Both the position numbers and the translations under genes were made by a program. The notes below the pieces were generated by a model, which saw nothing but the letters and a program-made list of their open reading frames with translations, was not told where the DNA came from and searched no databases. Shown here piece after piece: positions 14,061 to 22,886 of a DNA stretch of 27,673 nucleotides. Where the stretch lies: NCBI RefSeq assembly GCF_000719475.1, contig NZ_JOGO01000075.1:1-27673 (forward strand), read 5' to 3'. Every line of letters begins with the position of its first letter. The first letter of the stretch is position 1. This stretch comes from Streptomyces sp. NRRL F-5630. GTDB taxonomy: Bacteria; Actinomycetota; Actinomycetes; Streptomycetales; Streptomycetaceae.

Positions 14061-15748
14061 GACAGGGCCTCCTGCGGGGCGCGGGCCGCCCAGACGGCGA
14101 AGCGCTCGCCGTCCTCGCGCTCGTCGAGGTAGCGGCGCAGCACGCGCTCGACGTAGTCGGGCAGTTCCTCGGCCGTGACCTTGAGCCCGCGCACCTTGCG
14201 CCCGAACCCCGCCTCCAGCCCGAGCGCCCCGCCCAGGTGCACCTGGAAGCCCTCGACCTGCCGACCCTCGTTGTCGAGGACCAGCTGACCCTTGAGACCG
14301 ATGTCCGCGACCTGGATGCGGGCGCAGGCGTTGGGGCAGCCGTTGACGTTGATCGTGAGAGGCTCGTCGAACTCCGGCAGACGCCGCTCCAGTTCGTCGA
14401 TGAGCGCCGCGCCGCGCGCCTTCGTCTCGACGATCGCGAGCTTGCAGAACTCGATCCCCGTGCACGCCATCGTGCCGCGCCGGAACGGCGAGGGCGTCAC
14501 CTGGAAGCCGAGCGCCTCCAGGCCCGCGACGAGCGAGCCGACACGCTCCTCGGACACGTCGAGCACGAGCATCTTCTGCTCGACGGTCGTACGGAGCCGG
14601 TCCGAGCCGTGCGCGGCGGCCAGATCGGCGATCTTGCTGAGCAGGGTGCCGTCCACGCGTCCGACGCGCGGCGCGAAACCGACGTAGAAGCGCCCGTCCT
14701 TCTGCCGGTGCACGCCGACGTGGTCGCGCCAGCGCGCGACCGGCTCGGCGGGCGGGGGGCCGTCGACGAGCTTGCGGAGCAGGTACTCGTCCTCCAGGAC
14801 CTGCCGGAACTTCTCCGCGCCCCAGTCGGCGACGAGGAACTTCAGGCGGGCGCGGTTGCGCAGGCGGCGGTAACCGTAGTCGCGGAACACGGAGATCACG
14901 CCGACGTGCACGTCGGCGACCTCCTCCAGTGGCACCCAGGCGCCGAGGCGCACGCCGAGCTTCGGGTTCGTCGAGAGGCCGCCGCCGACCCACACGTCGA
15001 ACCCGGGCCCGTACTGCGGGTGTTCCACGCCGACGAAGGCGACGTCGTTGATCTCGTGGGCCACGTCGAGCAGCGGGGAACCGGAGACCGCCGTCTTGAA
15101 CTTCCGTGGCAGGTTGGAGAATTCGGGGTTCCCGATGACCCGCCGCTGGATCTCCTCGATCGCGGGCGTGCCGTCGATGATCTCGTCCTCGGCGATCCCC
15201 GCGACCGGGGAGCCGAGCACGACGCGGGGGGTGTCGCCGCACGCCTCGGTCGTCGAGAGGCCGACGCCCTCCAGGCGCCGCCAGATCTCGGGGACGTCCT
15301 CGATCCTGATCCAGTGGAACTGCACGTTCTGCCGGTCGGTGAGGTCGGCGGTGCCGCGCGCGAACTCCTGCGAGACCTCGCCGATCACACGGAGCTGGGC
15401 GGTCGTGAGCCGGCCGCCGTCGATGCGGACGCGCAGCATGAAGTACTCGTCGTCCAGCTCCTCCGGCTCCAGGACCGCCGTCTTGCCGCCGTCGATCCCG
15501 GGGCGCCGCTGCGTGTACAGGCCCCACCAGCGCATCCGGCCGCGCAGGTCGTTGGGGTCGATCGAGTCGAAACCGGCCTTCGCGTAGATCGTCTCAATAC
15601 GTGTCCGTACGTTGAGACCGTCGTCGTCCTTCTTGAACTGCTCGTTGCCGTTGAGCGGCGTGAAGTGACCCACCGCCCACTGGCCTTCACCACGGTGACG
15701 GCTCGCCTTGCGGCGGGAGGCTGCGGGGGGCGTCGGGGCGTCGGCCAT
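14057..15748 (-). CDS. sir: Ferredoxin-dependent sulfite reductase (siroheme, [4Fe-4S])
   Basis: This 563-residue enzyme reduces sulfite to sulfide with six electrons. Cluster and siroheme cysteines are C429 and C435 (CTGIEFC) and C471 and C475 (CPNAC). Tyr78 (GLYTQR) and Cys170 (EACGD) are 92 residues apart, the same distance as the covalent Tyr-Cys pair I recall in the M. tuberculosis sulfite reductase, which separates it from nitrite reductases. The ATG at 15748 has GAAGGA about 10 bases upstream; an in-frame ATG at 15808 has none and would add an Arg-rich extension. It is the first large gene of the operon, 175 bp after the leader peptide stop. Confidence 0.93.
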   Translation of the reverse strand: MADAPTPPAASRRKASRHRGEGQWAVGHFTPLNGNEQFKKDDDGLNVRTRIETIYAKAGFDSIDPNDLRGRMRWWGLYTQRRPGIDGGKTAVLEPEELDDEYFMLRVRIDGGRLTTAQLRVIGEVSQEFARGTADLTDRQNVQFHWIRIEDVPEIWRRLEGVGLSTTEACGDTPRVVLGSPVAGIAEDEIIDGTPAIEEIQRRVIGNPEFSNLPRKFKTAVSGSPLLDVAHEINDVAFVGVEHPQYGPGFDVWVGGGLSTNPKLGVRLGAWVPLEEVADVHVGVISVFRDYGYRRLRNRARLKFLVADWGAEKFRQVLEDEYLLRKLVDGPPPAEPVARWRDHVGVHRQKDGRFYVGFAPRVGRVDGTLLSKIADLAAAHGSDRLRTTVEQKMLVLDVSEERVGSLVAGLEALGFQVTPSPFRRGTMACTGIEFCKLAIVETKARGAALIDELERRLPEFDEPLTINVNGCPNACARIQVADIGLKGQLVLDNEGRQVEGFQVHLGGALGLEAGFGRKVRGLKVTAEELPDYVERVLRRYLDEREDGERFAVWAARAPQEALS

Positions 15749-15923
15749 GGCGGTACGTCCTTCGGGGCGTGCGGGCGCGCTGCGCGCGGCTCGGCGGGGG
15801 CGCGACATGCGGGCAGGCGGCGGCTCGGGCCTGCGGGGAGCGGTGGCCGTGCGCGGCGCTGCGCAGGCGGGGGAGAGGGCGGCCGGGGGTGAACGGGCCG
15901 CGGGGGACGGGGAGGTGGGACCC

Positions 15924-16007
15924 TCAGCGCGCCCGACAGATGGCGCTGGACATGCGGCAGAGATCGACGTGCCGTCGACTTACCAAGGCGATTCCAGCGG
16001 AAGACAT
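15924..16007 (-). CDS. Cys-containing leader peptide of the sulfate assimilation operon
   Basis: A 27-codon frame encodes a peptide whose core is VSRRHVDLCRMSSAICR, with Cys17 and Cys24 near the end. I recognise this as the 'VSRRHVD' class that Streptomyces annotations call putative leader peptide, found before sulfur genes. Translation of the Cys codons could report on cysteinyl-tRNA supply and set expression of the sulfite reductase gene 175 bp downstream. The ATG at 16007 lacks a clear Shine-Dalgarno sequence, so the start is less certain than the core. The class match rests on memory, and the attenuation is inferred. Confidence 0.8.
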   Translation of the reverse strand: MSSAGIALVSRRHVDLCRMSSAICRAR

Positions 16008-16038
16008 GGCGGAAGCGTGGCACGGGGGGATTGGGGGA

Positions 16039-16085
16039 GTCCACCATTGTCCACACAGTGGACGCTGACGTTTCGTGATGTGGAC
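16039..16085. promoter_or_regulatory. Array of four GTCCAC half-sites before the sulfur operon
   Basis: GTCCAC occurs at 16039-16044 and 16049-16054, and its complement GTGGAC at 16058-16063 and 16080-16085. The middle two form a perfect palindrome with a 3-base centre (16049-16063). The array sits 32-78 bp upstream of the leader peptide start, where the operon promoter should be, so it is a likely operator for a sulfur or cysteine regulator. I cannot name the regulator or place a convincing -35/-10 pair. Confidence 0.55.
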
Positions 16086-16125
16086 ACGCTGGCTCGCGGG
16101 CGGCCACACGGGCCTCCCCCGGGCC

Positions 16126-16148
16126 CCGCTCCTCAAGCGCCGGAGGGC
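16126..16148. terminator. CCTC-aagcgccg-GAGG inverted repeat after the acetyltransferase
   Basis: A short inverted repeat built on CTCAAGCGCCGGAGG lies 9 bp past the acetyltransferase stop at 16155 (- strand). A similar CAAGCGCC core lies at 13-19 in this window. From memory, this word is common at gene ends in Streptomyces and may serve as a weak terminator. The stem is only 4-5 bp. Confidence 0.35.
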
Positions 16149-16154
16149 TGGGGA

Positions 16155-16700
16155 CTAGAAGGCGTTCGGCCAGGGGCCAGGGGCCGCCACCGCTTCCTCC
16201 CGCTCCACCTCCGTCCGGTACACCCTGAAGCCCCTGCGCTCGTAGTTCGTCCTCGCGTGGGCGCCGTCCTTGCTGCACGTGTGGAGCCAGACGCGGCCGT
16301 CCGGGCCCGCCAGGTCCCAGGCGCGCGCCGTCGCGTACGACAGCAGGTGGGCGCCGATGCGGCGGCCCCGGAAGGCGGGAATGAGACCGAAGTAGACGAT
16401 CTCCACCGAGCCGTCGTCCTCGCGGGCCGCCAGTTCCGCGTACCCGGCCGGGGTGCCGCGCTCGTACGCGATCCAGGTCTGGGTGCCCTCCAGCTCCTTC
16501 GTCCAGCGGGCGTGGTCCCAGCCGAGGCGGTCGGTCCAGGTGACGTCCTGGCCGACCGCCGTGTACAGGAAGCGGCTCAGTTCCGGCGAGACGATCTCGG
16601 CGCGGACGACCCGGACGCCCTCCGGCGCGGGGACGAGGGGGCCCGCGTCCTGGGGCGAGGTCTGTTCCAGGTACCAGGTGGTGACGTCGACGGTGCTCAT
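16155..16700 (-). CDS. GNAT family N-acetyltransferase
   Basis: This 181-residue protein carries a C-terminal GNAT fold. The acetyl-CoA loop is IPAFRGRRIGAHLL, preceded by the strand EIVYFGL and followed by WLHTCSKDGAHARTNYERRGF, where N-Y-E-R-R-G-F is the usual last motif. The acceptor substrate is unknown. Its ATG at 16700 overlaps the stop of the upstream GAF regulator (ATGA), so the two are co-translated. It is not obviously connected with sulfur assimilation: the sulfur operon promoter starts after it. Confidence 0.85.
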   Translation of the reverse strand: MSTVDVTTWYLEQTSPQDAGPLVPAPEGVRVVRAEIVSPELSRFLYTAVGQDVTWTDRLGWDHARWTKELEGTQTWIAYERGTPAGYAELAAREDDGSVEIVYFGLIPAFRGRRIGAHLLSYATARAWDLAGPDGRVWLHTCSKDGAHARTNYERRGFRVYRTEVEREEAVAAPGPWPNAF

Positions 16701-17941
16701 GGACTCAGGGAATCACACGCCCCCCGCCCCCTGACCACGAGCGGCGACTGCGAGGCGGGGAGCAGGTCCCCCGGGCCGCTCGGCAGCAGCAGCTCCGTCT
16801 CCCAGCCGTCCCGGAAGCGGTACGGACGGTGGTCGAGCACCCCGTGCAGCGTCCGCCGCAGCCGCGAGAGCTCCGCCCGCACCGTCACCGTGCGGCCGGC
16901 GTCGCCGAAGAGGTCGAGCGCGAGCTGCGCCGCCGTACGGCCCTCCCGGTGCACGGCGAGCACGTACAGGATCTCGGCGTGGCGCGGGCTCAGCCGCGCC
17001 GACCAGCTCCCGCCCCCGCCGCCCGCGACCGTGAGGACGGCCCGGCGCCCGCCCGTGAGGTCGAGGACGATGCGGCCCGGTGCGGCGCCGTCCTCCGGAC
17101 TCTCCTCGCGCACCCGCAGCAGCCAGCCCCCCGGCAGCGGCTCGACCGCGCAGGGGCCGAGGCCCGGCAGGACGACGCTGTCGCCGGGAGTCGCGGGCAG
17201 CGACAGGCGGCGCGGGGGAGTGAGGCCCGTGGCGCCCGCGACCCACCCCTGCGGGTCCACGACGACGGCGGGAGTGCCGATCCGGCTCAGGATCGGCGCG
17301 GCGACCGCGCGCAGCACCTCCACCGACTCCAGGTGCCGCAGCCGCAGCTCCGACTCCGCGAGCCGCGTCACCGACTCCACGAGCGCGAGCGCCGCGGGGT
17401 GGAACGTCGAGCGGGGCCCGCTCAGGTCCACGACCCCGAGCAGCCGCCCGTCGCGCGGGTCGTGGAGCGGCGCCGCGGCGCACGTCCACCGGTGCAGCAC
17501 CCGGACGAAGTGCTCCCCGCCGTGCACCTGCACCGCCGTCCCCGTCGCGAGCGCCGTGCCGATCGCGTTGGTGCCCGTCGCCCGCTCCTCCCACGCGGCG
17601 CCCTCGGCGAGCGAGATCGTGTTCGCGAGCCGCAGCGTCCGCCGGTCCCCCGAGCGCCACAGGACCCGCCCCTCGGCGTCCGCGACGATCATCACCTGAC
17701 CCGCGGACTGCGCGGCCGGAGCGAGCCCGCGCCCCAGCTCCGGCAGTATGTCGCGCAGCGCCGAGGTACGCCGCCGCCCCTCCAGGACCTCGCGGTCGAG
17801 GCGTTCGGTCTCGATGCCCTGACCGGGGACGACACCGTCCCGGCTGACCCGCTGCCAGGAGGCGTCGATGACGGGGCGGGGCGGCGCCCCCTCGCTCCTC
17901 GGCACGGCGGTGCGCGGGGACGGAGACTGCGTGCGCGGCAC
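16697..17941 (-). CDS. GAF-domain transcriptional regulator
   Basis: This 414-residue protein has a sensory GAF region (about 80-200). It includes WEERATGTNAIGTALATG, the signature shared with AcoR-type activators, then HFVRVLHRWTCAAAPLHDPRDGRLLGVVDLSG. Instead of an AAA+ sigma-54 domain, the C-terminus (about 320-385) looks like a winged helix of the OmpR/SARP kind (SPRHAEILYVLAVHREGRTA, then TVRAELSRLRRTL). Such proteins in streptomycetes often sit near aldehyde or alcohol dehydrogenases; here the upstream neighbour is an acyl-CoA dehydrogenase. The GTG at 17941 has GGGAG about 8 bases upstream. The ligand and targets are unknown. Confidence 0.8.
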   Translation of the reverse strand: MPRTQSPSPRTAVPRSEGAPPRPVIDASWQRVSRDGVVPGQGIETERLDREVLEGRRRTSALRDILPELGRGLAPAAQSAGQVMIVADAEGRVLWRSGDRRTLRLANTISLAEGAAWEERATGTNAIGTALATGTAVQVHGGEHFVRVLHRWTCAAAPLHDPRDGRLLGVVDLSGPRSTFHPAALALVESVTRLAESELRLRHLESVEVLRAVAAPILSRIGTPAVVVDPQGWVAGATGLTPPRRLSLPATPGDSVVLPGLGPCAVEPLPGGWLLRVREESPEDGAAPGRIVLDLTGGRRAVLTVAGGGGGSWSARLSPRHAEILYVLAVHREGRTAAQLALDLFGDAGRTVTVRAELSRLRRTLHGVLDHRPYRFRDGWETELLLPSGPGDLLPASQSPLVVRGRGACDSLSP

Positions 17942-18054
17942 GGGCGGCTCCCGGAAGGTTGTCGTCGGTACCGGCTCCCCCCGTGGGCGCCGGCGCTGCG
18001 GGTTCCATCCTGCTGCCCACGGCGCCGCTCGCGCCGCGAATCAGCCATGCCGGG

Positions 18055-18070
18055 TGCAACCTTCTGCAAC
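18055..18070. promoter_or_regulatory. Phased direct repeat TGCAAC-N4-TGCAAC upstream of the GAF regulator
   Basis: Two exact TGCAAC copies lie 10 bp apart, one helical turn, about 115-130 bp upstream of the GAF regulator start and between that start and the terminator hairpins of the preceding gene. This fits an activator or autoregulatory site. The rest of the 310-bp gap (17942-18251) holds hairpins and no supportable gene. Confidence 0.4.
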
Positions 18071-18108
18071 TCTCGCGCACCGGCAGCCCGCCACGGGATG
18101 CTGGTGGC

Positions 18109-18126
18109 GGCACCCGCGAGGGTGCC
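18109..18126. terminator. Hairpin GGCACCC-GCGA-GGGTGCC
   Basis: A perfect 7-bp stem with a 4-base loop lies 23 bp beyond the stronger hairpin at 18149-18182. It is probably the second of two tandem terminators for the acyl-CoA dehydrogenase transcript on the (-) strand. Confidence 0.5.
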
Positions 18127-18148
18127 CGCGCCTTTCGGGGCCGCGTAC

Positions 18149-18182
18149 CGGGGTGGTGCCGTGTCGGCGCGGCACCACCCCG
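18149..18182. terminator. Strong hairpin with 12-bp stem after the acyl-CoA dehydrogenase
   Basis: CGGGGTGGTGCC and GGCACCACCCCG pair perfectly around a 10-base loop, about 70 bp past the acyl-CoA dehydrogenase stop on the (-) strand. No T tract follows. Its stability and position make termination the most likely role. Confidence 0.7.
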
Positions 18183-18251
18183 CCGCGTACCCGGAGGTGC
18201 TCCCCTCGGGGCGCGACCGGGCAGCCGCCCGGTTGCCGCCTCGCGGAGCCG

Positions 18252-19898
18252 CTACCCCAGCGCCACTCCCGCCCGCTCCACGAGCGCCGCCGTCGGCGCC
18301 GTGTGCGGCAGCGTGCCGAAGGCCGTGCCCCAGTCGCCGCCCAGCCGCGAGGCGCAGAAGGCGTCCGCGACCTCCGGCGGGGCGAAGCGGACCAGGAGCG
18401 AGCCCTGGAGGACGAGCGCCATCCGCTCCACGAGCCGCCGGGCCCGCGCCTCGATGCCCTCCAGATCGGCCAGCTCCTGGAACAGGCGCTTCACCGCCGC
18501 GTCCAGCCGGTCGTCCGCGCCGCGCGCGGCCCCGAGTTCGCCGAGGAAGGCGTCGAGCGCGCCCGGCTCGCGCTGGAGCGCGCGCGGCACGTCGAGCGCC
18601 TGCACGTTCCCCGAGCCCTCCCACAGCGAGTTGAGCGGCGACTCGCGCAGCAGCCGCGGCAGGCCCGACTCCTCCACGTACCCGTTGCCGCCCAGGCACT
18701 CCAGGGCCTCGGCGACCACGGGTGTGCACCGCTTCGTCACCCAGTACTTCGCGACGGGCACCGCGAGCCGCAGCAGCGCCCGCTCCCGCTCGTCGCCCGC
18801 GCCCGCCGCGTCGTACGCGCCGGCGAGCCGCAGCGCGAGCGTCGTCGCCGCCTCCGACTCCACGGCGAGATCCGCCAGGACGTTGCGCATGAGCGGCTTG
18901 CCGACGAGCGGCCCGCCGAACGCCTCCCGGTACGTGGCGTGGTGGATCGCCTGCGCCACCGCCTGCCGCATGAGCGCCGCCGAGCCCAGCGCGCAGTCCA
19001 GGCGCGTCGCCGAGACCATCTCGATGATGGTCCGCACCCCGCGCCCCTCCTCGCCCACGAGCCGCGCCCAGGTCCCGTCGAACTCGACCTCGCCCGACGC
19101 GTTCGAGCGGTTGCCGAGCTTGTCCTTGAGCCGCTGGATCGCGAAGACGTTCCGCTCCCCGTCCGCGAGGACCCGCGGCACGAGGAAGCAGCTCAGGCCG
19201 CCCGGCGCCTGCGCGAGCACGAGGAACCCGTCCGACATCGGCGCCGAGCAGAACCACTTGTGCCCGGTCAGCGCGAAGGCGCCGTCCTCGGCGAGCGACA
19301 CCGCGCGCGTCGTGTTGGCGCGGACGTCGCTGCCGCCCTGCTTCTCGGTCATGCCCATCCCGAGGAGCGCGCCCGCCTTCTCGCCCACCGGACGCAGCCC
19401 CTCGTCGTAGACCCGCGAGGTCAGCAGCGGCTCCCACTCGGCGGCGAGGTCCGGCTGCGCGCGCAGCGCGGGCACCGCCGCGTGCGTCATCGACAGCGGG
19501 CAGCCGTGCCCCGCCTCCGCCTGCGTCCAGGTCAGGAACCCCGCCGCCCGCCGTACGTGTCCCCCGGGCCGCGTCCACGCGCCCGTGAGCCCCGCCGAGA
19601 CCGCGTGCCCGAGCAGCCGGTGCCACGCCGGATGGAACTCGACCTCGTCGATGCGGTGACCGAAACGGTCGTGCGTGCGCAGTTTCGGAGGATTCTCGTT
19701 CGCCTGCGCCCCCCACTCCTGCGCCTGCGCCGATCCCGCCGCCCGGCCCAGCTCGCTCAGCTCGGTCCGCGCCTCGGTCAGCAGCGCCGGATCGAGGTGG
19801 CGTTCCACGGCCTCGCTCAGCGCCCGGTCGGCGGTGAAGACGTCGTACCCGACCAGGGGCGGGGGCTGGTTGGTCACTGTGTGGGTGCGCGATGCCAT
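18252..19898 (-). CDS. AidB-like acyl-CoA dehydrogenase
   Basis: This 548-residue flavoprotein is longer than the usual 380-400 residues of the superfamily and matches the AidB branch. Motifs are GMGMTEKQGGSDVRANTT (about 180-197), FCSAPMSDGFLVLAQ, RLKDKLGNRSNASGEVEF (256-273) and ECLGGNGYVEESGLPRLLRE. An N-terminal domain (1-170) precedes the dehydrogenase core, as in E. coli AidB, which is linked to the alkylation damage response and shows isovaleryl-CoA dehydrogenase activity. The ATG at 19898 is chosen because TACCGT lies 6 bases upstream, a leaderless layout. It is divergent from the YihY gene with overlapping -10 boxes. No ada or alkA gene is near. Confidence 0.88.
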   Translation of the reverse strand: MASRTHTVTNQPPPLVGYDVFTADRALSEAVERHLDPALLTEARTELSELGRAAGSAQAQEWGAQANENPPKLRTHDRFGHRIDEVEFHPAWHRLLGHAVSAGLTGAWTRPGGHVRRAAGFLTWTQAEAGHGCPLSMTHAAVPALRAQPDLAAEWEPLLTSRVYDEGLRPVGEKAGALLGMGMTEKQGGSDVRANTTRAVSLAEDGAFALTGHKWFCSAPMSDGFLVLAQAPGGLSCFLVPRVLADGERNVFAIQRLKDKLGNRSNASGEVEFDGTWARLVGEEGRGVRTIIEMVSATRLDCALGSAALMRQAVAQAIHHATYREAFGGPLVGKPLMRNVLADLAVESEAATTLALRLAGAYDAAGAGDERERALLRLAVPVAKYWVTKRCTPVVAEALECLGGNGYVEESGLPRLLRESPLNSLWEGSGNVQALDVPRALQREPGALDAFLGELGAARGADDRLDAAVKRLFQELADLEGIEARARRLVERMALVLQGSLLVRFAPPEVADAFCASRLGGDWGTAFGTLPHTAPTAALVERAGVALG

Positions 19899-19903
19899 AC
19901 GGA

Positions 19904-19910
19904 TACGGTA
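19904..19910. promoter_or_regulatory. Superimposed divergent -10 boxes, both for leaderless mRNAs
   Basis: On the (+) strand TACGGT (19904-19909) ends 6 bases before the GTG at 19916. On the (-) strand TACCGT (19910-19905) ends 6 bases before the ATG at 19898. The two hexamers share five base pairs within the 7-bp TACGGTA. Neither gene has a proper Shine-Dalgarno sequence at a normal distance. I found no convincing -35 on either side. Confidence 0.6.
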
Positions 19911-19915
19911 AGGAC

Positions 19916-21283
19916 GTGCACCAGGCAAAAGAAACAGCTACGCGGAGGAGACCGGGCCGTCTCCGCCGCGTCCGGGCGCTCTACCGCAACGTGTCCAAGC
20001 GTCGCACCGCCTGGTTGCTCGTGAAGGACACCGTCAACTCCTGTATGGAGTACCGCATCCTCGGCCTCGCCGCCGAGGCCGCGTTCTTCACGCTGCTCTC
20101 CGTGCCGCCGCTGCTCCTGTGCCTCGTCGGCCTCCTCGGCTACGTGGACGCGTGGACGGGCGCCGACACCATCGCGGGGTTCGAGCAGCACATCCTCGAC
20201 GCCTCCCGCACCGTCCTGTCGGACCAGGGCGTCCACGACATCGCGAAACCGATCTTCGAGGACGTCACGCGCGGCCGCCCCGACGTCATCTCGATCGGCT
20301 TCGTCTTCGCCCTGTGGTCCGGCTCGCGCGCCGTCAACGTCTTCATCGACACCATCACCGTCATGTACGGGCTCGACGGCGTCCGGGGCATCGTGGCGAC
20401 GCGCCTGCTCTCCTTCGGCCTCTTCATCGTCGGCCTGCTCGTCTGCTCCGTCGCGCTGCCGCTCATGGTCGCCGGTCCCGACACCGTCGTGCACCTGCTG
20501 CCCTGGAGCGGCACGGCCGTCCAGATCCTCTACTGGCCGGTCGTCATCATCCTGTGCGTCGTCTTCCTCACGACGCTCTACCACGTCTCCGTCCCCGTCC
20601 GCTCGCCGTGGATCGAGGACGTGCCGGGTTCCTTCGTGGCGCTCGCGATGTGGTTCGTGTGCAGCTTCGCGCTGCGCATCTACCTCACCTCGACGATCGA
20701 GGGACCGACGATCTACGGCTCGCTCGCCGCGCCCGTCGCCGTCCTCCTGTGGATCGGCGTCTCGGCCTTCGCCGTGCTCGTCGGCGCCGCGATGAACGCG
20801 GCGATCGACCGCGTCTGGCCCTCCGTCGCGACCGCCGCCGCCCGCGCGGCGAACGAGCGCGCCCGCGAGGCCGAGGCGGCGGGGGCGATGGCCCGCTACG
20901 CCGCCGAGCGCGCCGGGCACGGTGAGCCGGGAGACCCCGACATGCCCTCCGAGTACCCGGAGCGCTGGGCCGGTTTCCTGCCCCCCGAGGACGTCTCCTC
21001 GCGCCTTCGCGCCCACGTCAAGCGCCGCCACGGCAAGCACGCCAAACGCCCCGACCCGGGCGACGGTACGGGGACGGGCCAGGGCGGCGCGAGCCCGGCG
21101 CCCCCGCCCGGCACCGACCCGACCCAGGCCCCGCCGGGCGAGCCCCCCTACGAGAGCGAACCGCCCTACGACGGCGACACCGGCTACGTCTCCGGCGACC
21201 CCGGCTACGTCTCCGGAGGCGGCCAGCACCGGGGCGGGGGGCGGCACGAGAGCGAGGGCGGCGGCTGGCCGCAGGGCGGCTGA
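19916..21283 (+). CDS. YihY/BrkB family membrane protein
   Basis: This 455-residue inner membrane protein of the YihY/UPF0761 family has a basic N-terminus (1-35). Six helices follow (about 55-77, 123-145, 164-185, 203-225, 238-258 and 270-296), with the family segments AAEAAFFTLLSVPPLLL, ALWSGSRAVNVFIDTI and IYGSLAAPVAVLLWI. The C-terminal tail (300-455) is long, polar and Pro/Gly-rich, with a doubled GYVSGDP-like unit near 420. The family was once called ribonuclease BN in error; its true role is unclear, perhaps in envelope transport. The GTG at 19916 is chosen for the TACGGT 6 bases upstream; a frame-matched ATG at 19892 would overlap the divergent gene. Confidence 0.87.
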   Translation: MHQAKETATRRRPGRLRRVRALYRNVSKRRTAWLLVKDTVNSCMEYRILGLAAEAAFFTLLSVPPLLLCLVGLLGYVDAWTGADTIAGFEQHILDASRTVLSDQGVHDIAKPIFEDVTRGRPDVISIGFVFALWSGSRAVNVFIDTITVMYGLDGVRGIVATRLLSFGLFIVGLLVCSVALPLMVAGPDTVVHLLPWSGTAVQILYWPVVIILCVVFLTTLYHVSVPVRSPWIEDVPGSFVALAMWFVCSFALRIYLTSTIEGPTIYGSLAAPVAVLLWIGVSAFAVLVGAAMNAAIDRVWPSVATAAARAANERAREAEAAGAMARYAAERAGHGEPGDPDMPSEYPERWAGFLPPEDVSSRLRAHVKRRHGKHAKRPDPGDGTGTGQGGASPAPPPGTDPTQAPPGEPPYESEPPYDGDTGYVSGDPGYVSGGGQHRGGGRHESEGGGWPQGG

Positions 21284-21351
21284 GGGAGGAGGCCCCCGAG
21301 AGGGCACAGCCGCCGGCGCGGGGACACGGGCCGGTGGCTGACGGGGACGGG

Positions 21352-21405
21352 CGCCTCCGCGCGGCCTGCGCCGCGTCGGCCCTCGCCGCCGGGGCGGCGG
21401 AGGCG
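21352..21405. terminator. Nested inverted repeats between convergent genes
   Basis: CGCCTCCGC (21352-21360) pairs with GCGGAGGCG (21397-21405). A second hairpin, CGCCGCC-GG-GGCGGCG (21384-21399), competes with the right arm. They lie between the convergent YihY and alditol oxidase genes and could stop transcription from both sides. Confidence 0.45.
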
Positions 21406-21472
21406 GGCTGTGCGAACCAGCCGTCGGCGCACGGCGGGGCGGGCCCCCGGCCACCGGCGGGGTGAGTCCCCG

Positions 21473-22801
<1,329 letters not shown>

Positions 22802-22842
22802 TCACCAGGAGTGTGCGGCGCTCCGCCCGCTTCCGCTCGCGG

Positions 22843-22848
22843 TAGTTT
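22843..22848 (+). promoter_or_regulatory. Possible -10 box TAGTTT of the pxpABC genes
   Basis: TAGTTT lies 39 bases before the pxpA GTG in the 94-bp spacer shared with the divergent alditol oxidase. It fits TAnnnT, but no good -35 is visible 17-18 bases upstream, so a weak or activator-dependent promoter is likely. Confidence 0.4.
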
Positions 22849-22886
22849 GCCGTCACGTCCCTCGCACCCCGCTCGAAGGGAGCCCC

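Noticed and set aside
15749..15808. 20-residue N-terminal extension of the sulfite reductase from the ATG at 15808
   Set aside because: There is no ribosome binding site at 15808 and the extension is Arg/Ala-rich, while the ATG at 15748 has GAAGGA at a good distance.
13532..15892. Very long (+) strand open frame opposite the sulfite reductase, zinc-ribbon and cysH genes
   Set aside because: It is rich in Arg, Ala and His, has no recognisable domain, and lies opposite genes with clear catalytic motifs. Long antisense frames are expected at this G+C.
17868..20024. (+) strand open frame of over 700 codons opposite the acyl-CoA dehydrogenase
   Set aside because: Its low-complexity Arg/Pro/Ala composition and lack of motifs mark it as a shadow of the real (-) strand gene.
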